Source of the DNA: JAYODW01 sp038116745
Lineage (GTDB): Bacteria; Pseudomonadota; Gammaproteobacteria; Ga0077536
NCBI GenBank assembly: GCA_038116745.1
Contig: JAYODW010000014.1
Location: 26,862-90,861 of the forward strand
DNA length: 64,000 bases
Reading direction: 5' to 3'
The number at the start of each line of letters is the position of its first letter. Within the stretch, counting starts at the first letter, position 1. The translations under genes were made by a program, and so were the position numbers. This document shows, one piece after another, positions 41,920 to 50,112 of the stretch. The notes under the pieces are model-generated. The model saw only the letters and a program-made list of their open reading frames with translations. It did not search any database and was not told the DNA's origin.

Positions 41920-42747
41920 ATGAGCGCAGGGGGCACGCATCTTATTTCATGCCTGGAACTCGAACAGTCTCTCGGGCAGTCATCCTTACGGATCGTCGAC
42001 TGTCGATTTGACCTGACAGAGCCGGCGGCCGGTCGCCTCGCCTGGCTGGAAAGCCACATCCCCGGGGCAGTCTATGCGCATCTCGACGATGACCTGAGTG
42101 GTCCACCGATTACCGATCGGGGTCGGCACCCGATGCCGCCGCCCGATCGCCTGTGCGACGTATTCGGTCGTCTCGGTGTCGCGGCCGACGCCAGCGTGGT
42201 TGCCTATGACGACGCCGGCGGCATGGTCGCAGCCCGACTGTGGTGGATGCTGCGCTACATGGGGTTTGAGGCGGTGAGAGTGCTCGACGGCGGATGGCAA
42301 TCCTGGGTCGGGTCAGGCTTCCCCGTGAATAGCGGTCTGGAAGCATATCCTCCTGCAATTTTTCGCGGAGAGCCACGCGCCGATCGGCTGGTGCTGCGCG
42401 GGGAGATTCAGCGCGGTGTGCGATTGCTCGATGCGCGGGATGGGGCCCGGTTTCGCGGCGAAGTCGAGCCGATCGACCCGGTAGCGGGTCATATCCCCGG
42501 GGCGCTCAATCACTGCTGGAAAGACAATCTCGGCGATGACGGCCGGTTTCTCCCGGCCGAAGCGCTTGCTCAGGGCCTGACTCAGGCGTGTGGAGACCCT
42601 CCGGATGCCGGGCTGGTCCATTACTGCGGTTCCGGCGTGTCTGCCTGTCACAATGTTCTAGCCCAGTGCGTGGCAGGACTGCCGGAGCCGCGACTTTATG
42701 CCGGGTCGTGGAGCGAGTGGTGTCGAGATCAGGGGGGCGAGCTATGA
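41920..42747 (+). CDS. Two-domain rhodanese sulfurtransferase (SseA-like)
   Basis: A 275-aa tandem rhodanese. The N-terminal domain (LRIVDCRFDLTEPAAGR; HIPGAVYAHLDDDLSG) lacks the catalytic Cys, as is normal. The C-terminal domain has LLDARDGARFRGEV and the active loop HYCGSGVSACHNVLA with Cys near residue 236. CGSGVSA is typical of thiosulfate/3-mercaptopyruvate sulfurtransferases. GGAGG before ATG 41920 supports the start. Its stop overlaps the VWA-FHA start by four bases, an odd pairing. Confidence 0.88.
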   Translation: MSAGGTHLISCLELEQSLGQSSLRIVDCRFDLTEPAAGRLAWLESHIPGAVYAHLDDDLSGPPITDRGRHPMPPPDRLCDVFGRLGVAADASVVAYDDAGGMVAARLWWMLRYMGFEAVRVLDGGWQSWVGSGFPVNSGLEAYPPAIFRGEPRADRLVLRGEIQRGVRLLDARDGARFRGEVEPIDPVAGHIPGALNHCWKDNLGDDGRFLPAEALAQGLTQACGDPPDAGLVHYCGSGVSACHNVLAQCVAGLPEPRLYAGSWSEWCRDQGGEL

Positions 42748-44885
42748 TTGAGACCATGCGTGAAAACTTGTTCAAGCCCAGGTCGGCGGGGGCTGGCGCT
42801 GCGGCCTCGAGCATGCAAAGAGGCCGCGATCCGCGGCATCTCCATCTGCTTCGCGCAATGCGAATGTTCTTGGTGCTGTGTTGCCTGACCGCCATGAACG
42901 CGGCCTCGGCGGTGCCCGCCGATATCGTGCTGGTGCTCGATAACTCGGGGAGCATGCGCAGGAACGACCCCGAATTTCTGCTCAAGCGCGCCGTGGCGCG
43001 CTTCGTCAACAGTCTTGAAGCGGGGTCGCGCCTGGGGATCGTGGTGTTCGACGCTGCGGTGAACGTGGCCGTGCCGCTGCAAGAACTCGACGTCGACACG
43101 CGCGCCGCAGTACAGAGCAGCCTGGACGGGATTGATTACAGCGGTCAGTTGACCAACAGTCCAGCCGCGGTCGAGCGCGCGATTTACGAGCTGCGGACAG
43201 CCGGGAGGGACGATATTCCGCGCGTCATCGTGTTCATGACGGATGGCATCGTCGACACTGGGGATGCCGCTGCCGACCTGGAGAAAGCGCGGTGGCTGAG
43301 AGATGACCTGTCGGCACTCGCGGCCCGCAGCGGGATCCTGATCTACGGGATCGCGTTTACCGACAATGCGGATTTCCAGTTGATCCAATCGCTTGCCAAC
43401 CGGACCTCGGCAGACTATTTCCGTGCGCCGACGCCTGCGGATCTGGATCCGGTCTTCCGGACGCTGGAGGAGCGGCTCGCTGCCCGCAGCGCGCCCTCTC
43501 CGACAACCGCCGAACCTGCAGAGCAGGCGGAGTCTGCTGAACCAGTCGTTTCGGATCCCGAAGGCTTACAGGACGGGGCTACGGCTTGTCTCGACCGCTT
43601 GCCCCTGGAGGAGCGCATTGTTGTGGTTGAGAGTGCGCCGCAGGTGGACATGACGCCGGACGCGCTGTGTCTGGAAATGGAGGCGGCCGCCGGGTCTGCT
43701 GCGTCACCGGCGGTCGAGGGGGCGTCCGCAGAAGCACCCGTCTCAACCGGGCAGGAGCGCATGTCCGCATGGATCATGCTGGTCGGGGGACTTGTGGTAC
43801 TCGGCGCGGTCATTGCCTTCGGGCTCAGGCGGCGCGGCGCGGCCAACCGGCCTGCGGCCATCGATGCCGAAAGTTCGATGCCAGAAGCGTTTCTCAAAGA
43901 CCTTTCCGGCGAGGCCGACGAACCGGCGCTGCGCATAGGTCCCAAGCCGGTCGTGGTCGGGCGCGTGCGCGGCAGCGACACGGCGCATCTCGATTACTTC
44001 GTCATTAATCAGGGGACAGTAGGACGGCGCCACGCGCTGATTCAGTATCGTGACTATGCCTTCTGGATCAGTGACCAGGGCAGCATGAACGGTACCTTCG
44101 TCAACGGTCAGCGCATCGAGTCGGAACGTCAGCTCAAACACGAGGACCGGATCCTCTTCCATAAATTCGAATGCGAGTTTTCGGTTCCTGAAATGGCAGA
44201 TGCGGGACACACCGAGTACGCCGACCCCGGTGATCTCGCCCGCGCTGGCTATGTTGATCCCGATGCGACTGTTGCAGTGGCGGGCGCGCTCAGAACTGTG
44301 GCCGCGTCCGGCAGCGGCGCCGAGGCGCCTGCGCCGGACGATGGTGAGGTATCTGCGCAGGCGGAAACAGCGGTATTCGAAGAGCCACCCGTTACCGCGG
44401 CGGAGGAGCTCGAATCGTCTGGCGAGCTGATCGCAACCGCGGTGCTCGACGAGCCGCCGCTGACCGATCTGCCGTCCAATGTAGCAGAGCCAACGCCAGC
44501 CCCTGCGGAGGCTGAGACCGCGAAGCGTGAATCCCGGAGCGAGGATGACGACGCTTTCGACGCTGAAGCGTCTGCGTTTTTTGACGGCGCTGAGTTCTCC
44601 GGAGGAACCGCGACCACCGCGGAGGCCGATGACGAATTCGACTGGGAGACTGGCGCACCCGATGAGGATGCGGGGAGCGAAGATGAAACCCTGATCTTCA
44701 CCAACGAAGCAGTGTCGTCATCTTCCGGTGATGAAGGGGGCGGGAGTAACGAGTTGAATGCGGCGGAAGGGGCAGGCGGAGATGAGACCCTGATGCCTGA
44801 ACAAGTCGCCGACCGCCCGGTAGCGGCGGAGTTCGATGACGACATGTTCGACCTGGATGACGGTCCCGACGATCAAAAGGTCTGA
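42744..44885 (+). CDS. VWA-FHA membrane protein with long acidic tail
   Basis: A 713-aa protein. A signal peptide or membrane start lies near residues 40-56 (MFLVLCCLTAMNAASA). A von Willebrand A domain follows, with MIDAS sequence LVLDNSGSM near 62-70 and VIVFMTDGIVDTG. Then comes a Pro/Ala/Glu linker, a membrane helix near 340-360 (AWIMLVGGLVVLGAVIAFGL), and a cytoplasmic FHA domain near 395-470 (VVGRVRGSDTAHLDYFVI, GRRHALIQY, GSMNGTFVNGQ). The last 240 residues are strongly acidic and low in complexity. The VWA should sit in the periplasm and the phosphothreonine-reading FHA inside, a transmembrane signalling layout. ATG 42744 has GGGGGG upstream and overlaps the sulfurtransferase stop (ATGA). 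Confidence 0.83.
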   Translation: MIETMRENLFKPRSAGAGAAASSMQRGRDPRHLHLLRAMRMFLVLCCLTAMNAASAVPADIVLVLDNSGSMRRNDPEFLLKRAVARFVNSLEAGSRLGIVVFDAAVNVAVPLQELDVDTRAAVQSSLDGIDYSGQLTNSPAAVERAIYELRTAGRDDIPRVIVFMTDGIVDTGDAAADLEKARWLRDDLSALAARSGILIYGIAFTDNADFQLIQSLANRTSADYFRAPTPADLDPVFRTLEERLAARSAPSPTTAEPAEQAESAEPVVSDPEGLQDGATACLDRLPLEERIVVVESAPQVDMTPDALCLEMEAAAGSAASPAVEGASAEAPVSTGQERMSAWIMLVGGLVVLGAVIAFGLRRRGAANRPAAIDAESSMPEAFLKDLSGEADEPALRIGPKPVVVGRVRGSDTAHLDYFVINQGTVGRRHALIQYRDYAFWISDQGSMNGTFVNGQRIESERQLKHEDRILFHKFECEFSVPEMADAGHTEYADPGDLARAGYVDPDATVAVAGALRTVAASGSGAEAPAPDDGEVSAQAETAVFEEPPVTAAEELESSGELIATAVLDEPPLTDLPSNVAEPTPAPAEAETAKRESRSEDDDAFDAEASAFFDGAEFSGGTATTAEADDEFDWETGAPDEDAGSEDETLIFTNEAVSSSSGDEGGGSNELNAAEGAGGDETLMPEQVADRPVAAEFDDDMFDLDDGPDDQKV

Positions 44886-44969
44886 TCCTTCAAAGTCGAG
44901 GGTCGAACACTGTATGCCTGAGAAGCTGCGCTGGATGTACTTCATGTCGGAAAAGGATTGCGCCGCTCC

Positions 44970-45938
44970 ATGCGCCGTGCCCTTGAAGTCCTGACGCTGC
45001 TCGCCGATGGCAGAGCCCGCTCCGGCGAGGCCATTGCGGCTGCGCTCGGTGTGTCACGGGCGGCGGTCTGGAACCATGTCAGCGCGCTGCGCGAAATCGG
45101 TATTGAAATCCTGGCAGTCTCCGGCGAGGGCTACCGGCTTGAGCGCGCGTTCGAACCGCTTGATGCCGCGGCGATCAGCGCTGCGCTTACTGCACAGGGC
45201 TGTACTGCCTGGACGCAGGTAGACGCGTCGGCAGTCACGGATTCGACCAACGAACGCCTGTTGTCAAAGCGGGCTCCGGACGCGCACCGCTGCGCCCTTT
45301 TCGCTGAATATCAAACCGCGGGCCGCGGCCGCCGCGGCGACCGCTGGCTGTCTCCGCCTGGAAGCGGTTTGTGTTTTTCCGTCGGCTGGCGCTTTGAGGC
45401 ACTGCCGCCGACGTTCTCTGCGCTCAGCCTTGCCGTCGGTCTGGGCCTGGTTGAGGAGCTGCAGTTACAGGGCGTTGCGGACGCCCGGCTCAAGTGGCCT
45501 AACGACATCGTCCGCGGCAACGAAAAGCTCGCTGGGATCCTGATCGAAATGCGCTCCGAGGCTGGAGGTCCCTGCCTGGCGATCATCGGCGTCGGGCTCA
45601 ACATCAGGCTAAGCGCGCGTGCGCGTGAACTGATTGACCGGCCGAGCGGCGACATCGAGAGCGCCCTGTCCGATAGCGTGGCGCGGAATTCCCTGGCCGC
45701 TGCACTGCTGGCGCGCTTGGCGTTGACCTTGGAGAGCTTCGCCCGCGATGGATTCGCGCCGTTCTACGCGCGTTGGACGGCGAACGATGCGCTGTCGGGG
45801 AAGGCAGTCACGCTGGAAACTGGCGAACGGCGCGTGCGCGGCATCGCCCGTGGCGCTGATACGCATGGTGCGCTCCTCATCGAAACTGCTGAGGGCCTCG
45901 AGCGATTCCTGTCTGGCCACCTGACTGCCATCGAATGA
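44970..45938 (+). CDS. birA: Bifunctional biotin-protein ligase and biotin operon repressor
   Basis: A 322-aa BirA. Residues 1-60 form the winged helix (ALEVLTLLADGRARSGEAIAAALGVSRAAVWNHVSAL), and the ligase domain begins near 80. GRGRRGDRW near 115 is the biotin-adenylate loop and KWPNDI near 174 the conserved ligase strand. The C-terminal SH3-like part ends with RGADTHGALLIETAEG. It attaches biotin to acetyl-CoA carboxylase and represses biotin genes. ATG 44970 is preferred over TTG 44958, since AAAAGG is too close to the latter. It is followed by coaX, as in many gammaproteobacteria. Confidence 0.95.
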   Translation: MRRALEVLTLLADGRARSGEAIAAALGVSRAAVWNHVSALREIGIEILAVSGEGYRLERAFEPLDAAAISAALTAQGCTAWTQVDASAVTDSTNERLLSKRAPDAHRCALFAEYQTAGRGRRGDRWLSPPGSGLCFSVGWRFEALPPTFSALSLAVGLGLVEELQLQGVADARLKWPNDIVRGNEKLAGILIEMRSEAGGPCLAIIGVGLNIRLSARARELIDRPSGDIESALSDSVARNSLAAALLARLALTLESFARDGFAPFYARWTANDALSGKAVTLETGERRVRGIARGADTHGALLIETAEGLERFLSGHLTAIE

Positions 45939-45947
45939 ATCCCCGCT

Positions 45948-46685
45948 GTGCTTCTTATTGATATCGGGAATTCCCGCATTAAAGCTGCGGAGTGGCGCAC
46001 CGGGCAGCTGAGCGGCTGGCCGACGCTGGTATCGAGCGAGCAGCCTGATTTCTCACCGTGGAACGATTGTGCGGCAGAACGTGCCGTCGAGCGCGTCATC
46101 GTGTCCTGCGTCGGCGCTGACGCAGCGCTCGAAAGCCTTCGCCGGTTCGCGCTCACGACCTGGGGCAGGACGCTCGAACTTGTGCGACCGATGCGGACGT
46201 TTGCCGGATTTGAGACCGCATACCGTGAGCCGCAGAAGCTCGGCGTAGACCGCTGGCTCGCCGCGCTTGCCGCGTGGCGTGAGGAAGGTGAGGCGGTCTG
46301 TGTAGTGGACCTTGGAACTGCACTGACGGTGGATGTTGTGACCCGCGCGGGGCGGCATCAGGGCGGGCTGATCGCACCGGGGCTGGAGCTTATGCGCCAC
46401 AGCCTGACGCGTGGGACAGCACACCTGAGCAGCGCGGGCATCGAGCAGGTCACGGGGTTTGCCGATAACACGCAGGACGCTATCTCGCTTGGCTGTATCA
46501 GCGCGGTTGTCGGTGTGCTCCTGTCCACACGACGGCGCCTTGCAGCCGAGATGTCTGACGCGGAGATCCGCTGGGTCCTGACCGGTGGGGGTGCGGAGGT
46601 CATCGCGCCCCACCTCGACTGGCCCTGCCGGTATGACCCGGAACTGGTTCTGCGCGGCCTGGTGTGCTTCGCCGGGGCGCAGTGA
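45948..46685 (+). CDS. coaX: Type III pantothenate kinase
   Basis: A 245-aa CoaX. The phosphate-1 motif LLIDIGNSRIKAA opens the protein, PQKLGVDRWLAALAA lies near 92-106, and VVDLGTALTVDVV near 118 is the phosphate-2 motif with the catalytic Asp. GLIAPGLELMRHSL follows near 140. It phosphorylates pantothenate, the first step of CoA synthesis. GTG 45948 is the only start giving the complete phosphate loop. Its TGA shares one base with the following ATG (TGATG). Confidence 0.95.
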   Translation: MLLIDIGNSRIKAAEWRTGQLSGWPTLVSSEQPDFSPWNDCAAERAVERVIVSCVGADAALESLRRFALTTWGRTLELVRPMRTFAGFETAYREPQKLGVDRWLAALAAWREEGEAVCVVDLGTALTVDVVTRAGRHQGGLIAPGLELMRHSLTRGTAHLSSAGIEQVTGFADNTQDAISLGCISAVVGVLLSTRRRLAAEMSDAEIRWVLTGGGAEVIAPHLDWPCRYDPELVLRGLVCFAGAQ

Positions 46686-47428
46686 TGAAGTGGCTTGTGG
46701 TGTTGCTGCTCGCTTTCAATGTGCTCGCCTTCACCTGGCAGTACCAGCAGAAAATTGCCGCCGACGCCCGGCATTACCTGCAGCACGAGCCATTGCCCGA
46801 AGGGACACCCGGTCTGGTTCTGCTGACTGAGCAGGGGCGTATTTCGGGCAGCGCCAGGAACCCGGGTGCCGATGGGGTAGAGGCGTCTGCGCCGTCAGCA
46901 GCTGGCACCGATGGGAACCTACGGCAGTGCATCGAGCTGGGCCCGGTCGAAGACCTCACTATTCTGAACCGGGCGGTAGACGCGCTGGGGGCGGAACCTG
47001 ATGACGTGCGGCAGCGTACAGAGGCGGTGGAGGTCAAGCGACTGTTCTGGGTGTATCTCGAACCGGAGTCATCCGACATGGCGCAGCGACAGCTGAGCAG
47101 TCTGCAGGCCGATGGTGTCACGGATTACCTCATGGTCAGGCGGGGCGAGCTTGAGAACGCCATCTCGCTGGGATTGTTCCGCTCTCAGGAATCCGTCAGT
47201 CGGCGGCTCGCGGAGCTGACTGAGAAGGGCTATCGCCCGGTGGTGATCCCACGCATCCAGACCCGGGATGAATACTCGATGACGGTGCTCCTGCCTCAGG
47301 GCAGCGAGGCGCTGAGCGCCGCAAGCGTTCTGGCAGCATCGGGGCTGCAGGATATTGCTATTCGGAGTTCTTCCTGTGCGGCGTTTGCGGCGGCGTCGGA
47401 CGATTCCGCTACAATGCCGCCCGGTTGA
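46685..47428 (+). CDS. SPOR-domain protein
   Basis: A 247-aa protein with an N-terminal membrane anchor (residues 1-17, WLVVLLLAFNVLAFTWQ) and a C-terminal SPOR-type region (about 85-205: CIELGPVEDLTILNRAV; GVTDYLMVRRGELENAISLGLFRSQESVSRRLAEL). SPOR domains bind denuded peptidoglycan at the septum. It follows coaX with a TGATG junction, and the birA-coaX-SPOR-tRNA order is conserved in gammaproteobacteria. Its last 30 codons are Ala/Ser rich and poorly structured. Confidence 0.82.
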   Translation: MKWLVVLLLAFNVLAFTWQYQQKIAADARHYLQHEPLPEGTPGLVLLTEQGRISGSARNPGADGVEASAPSAAGTDGNLRQCIELGPVEDLTILNRAVDALGAEPDDVRQRTEAVEVKRLFWVYLEPESSDMAQRQLSSLQADGVTDYLMVRRGELENAISLGLFRSQESVSRRLAELTEKGYRPVVIPRIQTRDEYSMTVLLPQGSEALSAASVLAASGLQDIAIRSSSCAAFAAASDDSATMPPG

Positions 47429-47516
47429 AACGGGGCTCAGCGGCTGAAACGCTGACAGCTGTCTCAAACGGGCAGGGTCTGATCCGGGAGGGTACGACCC
47501 GAGTCCGCCCAGTCCC

Positions 47517-47592
47517 GCCGGCTTAGCTCAGTTGGTAGAGCAGTTGCCTTGTAAGCATCAGGTCGCGAGTTCGAGTCCCGCAGCCGGCACCA
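47517..47592 (+). tRNA. thrU: tRNA-Thr (anticodon UGU)
   Basis: A complete 76-base cloverleaf including the encoded CCA at 47590-47592. The acceptor stem GCCGGCT (47517-47523) pairs with AGCCGGC (47582-47588); the D-arm is AGCTCAGTTGGTAGAGC. The anticodon loop is CTTGTAA with anticodon TGT at 47550-47552, and the T-arm GTTCGAGTCC is canonical. The anticodon stem GTTGC/GCATC has one U-U mismatch (47544 with 47558), which is uncommon. It occupies the place of E. coli thrU (after birA-coaA), but tyrU, glyT, thrT and tufB do not follow; an integrase remnant does. Confidence 0.95.
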
Positions 47593-47731
47593 AAATCACT
47601 TCCTTAGTCGTCCCGCAACAACCGATAAAGGTTAAAAAAAACAGCTAAATACCGCGTTTCTGTGCCCAGGAAAATCCCAGACCGTCATCTAGCATCTGCG
47701 GCTATCTCCGAAATGGTTGGGGGATATCTCA

Positions 47732-48925
47732 ATGGCGCTGACAGATGCGGAGGCACGAAACCCGAAGTCTGGGGACAATCCGTACAAGCTCGCAGACGAG
47801 AAGGGACTGTTCCTCCTCGTCCATCAACGCGGCTCGAAGTACCGGCGCCTGAAGTATCGGTTAGCTGGCAATGAGAAGCTTTTCGCTATCGGCGTCAACC
47901 CAGAGACGACGCTCGCCGCGGCCCGTGCGGCGGCAAGTGACGTTTAGGCTCGTCAAGGCCGACCGCGATCCGCTCTCTCTCCGAGGGACAGGCCGGAAAG
48001 GCTCGCGCTGCCGTCAGCGCCGTGACCACCTTCGAGGGTGTCGCGCGCGAGTGGATGGATACTCGCGGGAAGAAATAGGCGCCGACTTATGCCGAAAAGG
48101 TCGAGCAGACGCTTTGCAACAACCTCTATCCGCCCATCCGGTGCCTGCCAACCGCTTCCATCACTGCGCCAGTGCTGCCGAGCACCCTGCGCCCGATCGA
48201 GGCGCGGGGCGCACTTGAGGTTGCCGCAAGAGCGCACCGGTGGGCAGGCGAGGACTTCAGCTACGCCGTCGTTACCGGCCGCGCCAACGACGACCCGACA
48301 ATCGCGCTCAAGGGCGCCCTCGAGACTGGCCAGGTCGTGCACTACCCCGCGCTCCACCGCCACGAACTGGATGATTTCCCGCGCGCCCTCCCCGAGTATC
48401 CCGGGCGCCCCGAGACGCGTCTCGCTATCACCGTGAGACTGCTGACCTTCGTCCGGCCGGGTGAGCTACGCCCCGCAAGATGGTCCGAGTTCGACCTCGA
48501 CGGGCAGGAGTGGCGCATCCCGCCTCAGCGTATGAAGAGTGGGGCGGAGCCCGTCGTGCCGCTTTCCCGGCAGGCCGTAGACGCTTTGAAGGAACTGCGG
48601 ACATTGTCGGGGCACTCGCACGATTCTCTTCCCGAGCGGGCGCGCACTTGCGCCATAGATCAGCGAAAACCCAATTGACAAGGCAATCGCCGTCTTGGGC
48701 TCCAAGGACCGGGTCGTCGGCCACGGCTTCCGCGCCACTGCGAGCACTACGCTGAATGAGTCGGGTCACTTCCAGGTGGACGCCATCGAACGGCAGCTTG
48801 CGCACCCGGAGCGGAAACGCATCCGCGCGGCATACCACCGCGCGGAGTACGTCGCCGAGCGCCGGGAGATGATGCAGTGGAGGGCGGACCTGCCGACGGC
48901 GATGACGGCAGGTGCTCAGGTGATT
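47732..48925 (+). pseudogene. Decayed P4-type tyrosine integrase
   Basis: The reading frame is broken by stops and shifts, but the parts of a P4-like integrase remain in order. The arm-binding DUF4102-type N-terminus runs from ATG 47732 to a TAG at 47945-47947 (MALTDAEARNPKSGDNPYKL, then GLFLLVHQRGS). A central piece in another frame at about 48172-48678 holds the catalytic Arg region (LLTFVRPGELRPARWSEFDLD). The C-terminal piece has GHGFRATASTTLNESG with the His-x-x-Arg, and AYHRAEYVAERREMMQW with the catalytic Tyr. It starts 140 bases after the tRNA-Thr 3' end, the usual integration target. It should be inactive, so the island downstream is probably fixed. Confidence 0.88.
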
Positions 48926-49020
48926 CCGCTGCCCCCAACGAGTGTGCGGGCAGCGCTCGGCTTGATTCTACGTCCGGGCCACATGGGGATAGCGCAGCAA
49001 TCCGCTGCCGTCTTCAGGTA

Positions 49021-49267
49021 GTGCCTGCCCCCCGGGGCCGTGTCACACATGCCCCCTCGGGGCGAATCCCCTTGGGGCAGATTTTCCAGCTAAGCCACGA
49101 ACCTCTGCAGCGTTGAATACAAATCCGTTACGATGCCGCAGTGGGCGCGATGGTGTCGCACCTGGACGATGCCAGCTCACTAGAGCTTGTCTTTCCCGAT
49201 TCGAACGTGCTTGCAGGGGGCCTGACAGGCTACCAGCGTCATAACCGCTTCGATAAATATGCTCCCA
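49021..49267. other. Non-coding or remnant stretch after the integrase
   Basis: This 247-base stretch holds no convincing gene. The first part is GC-rich with short inverted repeats (CCCCTCGGGG; CCCCTTGGGG). From 49150 a 44-codon plus-strand frame (starting MVSHLDDASSLELVF) runs into the end of the sulfotransferase gene; it has no known match and may be a gene fragment left by island rearrangement. Confidence 0.4.
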
Positions 49268-50110
49268 TCATGACCAATCCTTGAAATCATAGCCAAAGTC
49301 ATACTTCAAGTGCTTACCGAGCACCTCGTCAACAAAAGCGCGGTCATCTGAGTTATACCAATCCTGAAACGATTTTTCTTCTATATTTACGCTTTTTTCG
49401 TACTGGGGTTCCTTTTCATCGAGATTTTCTCGCATCTTTTCGCGCGAACTATTATCTACGGCCCAAGCAATAATATCATCCGTAAAGTTTCGTATGTTTA
49501 TATGGTCGCAAACGCGGTGCAAAATTGAGGCCGTGTCCTTCTTCATGTCTTCGTATGTTATCGCGAGCACGTAATCCTCATGCGCCGCTAAAACAGCTCC
49601 CCAGCTATTAAAAAAGAGTACGGTGTCCCAAATATCAGCGATGCGCCTCCGCCCTGACACATCGCCACACAAATATTCCGAAAACGATGGCGGCGAAGAC
49701 ATTCTCATTTTTTTTTGCAGATATTCACCTTTTGTCTTCTCGAATGTGGAGACTAGAATATCCCGCGGATCTCTTACCAATACCACAAAGCGCGGCAAAT
49801 CCCACATTTCAAATATACGCGGCATACGCAGTAAATAATGTGGATGGCTATGCGTGACTGCAATCTGTGGAATATTCTCGTAAACAGGTCTGTTTTTTGT
49901 GTGCCCCACCACAGAATCGTCACGGATATGGTCAGGTAAAGGCAAGTCATAAATCCGACACAGAACCAAAGAAAGCAAATATTTGATCCAGTGTGTTCCG
50001 CACTGTTTTGCCGTGGCGATGTGGCAATCAAAATTTCGGTGCTTGATAACCGTTGGATTGAAAATCTGGCGGTTCGCTGATCGTCTCAAGAGATGTAACT
50101 CACGATTCAT
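49268..50110 (-). CDS. Sulfotransferase-domain protein (AT-rich, probably transferred)
   Basis: A 280-aa PAPS-dependent sulfotransferase-like protein. The 5'-phosphosulfate loop is CHIATAKQCGTHWIKYLL near residues 28-45 (family SYPKSGTTW). The 3'-phosphate-binding part is FVVLVRDPRDILVSTFEKTKG near 107-126, and ITYEDMKKDTASILHRVCDHI near 190 matches the dimer/structural motif. It transfers sulfate to a hydroxyl of an unknown acceptor such as a glycan or small molecule. Base composition is visibly AT-richer than all neighbours (many AAA, TTT, ATA codons), a sign of horizontal transfer. ATG 50110 lies two bases from the end of the next minus-strand gene. Confidence 0.82.
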   Translation of the reverse strand: MNRELHLLRRSANRQIFNPTVIKHRNFDCHIATAKQCGTHWIKYLLSLVLCRIYDLPLPDHIRDDSVVGHTKNRPVYENIPQIAVTHSHPHYLLRMPRIFEMWDLPRFVVLVRDPRDILVSTFEKTKGEYLQKKMRMSSPPSFSEYLCGDVSGRRRIADIWDTVLFFNSWGAVLAAHEDYVLAITYEDMKKDTASILHRVCDHINIRNFTDDIIAWAVDNSSREKMRENLDEKEPQYEKSVNIEEKSFQDWYNSDDRAFVDEVLGKHLKYDFGYDFKDWS

Positions 50111-50112
50111 TG

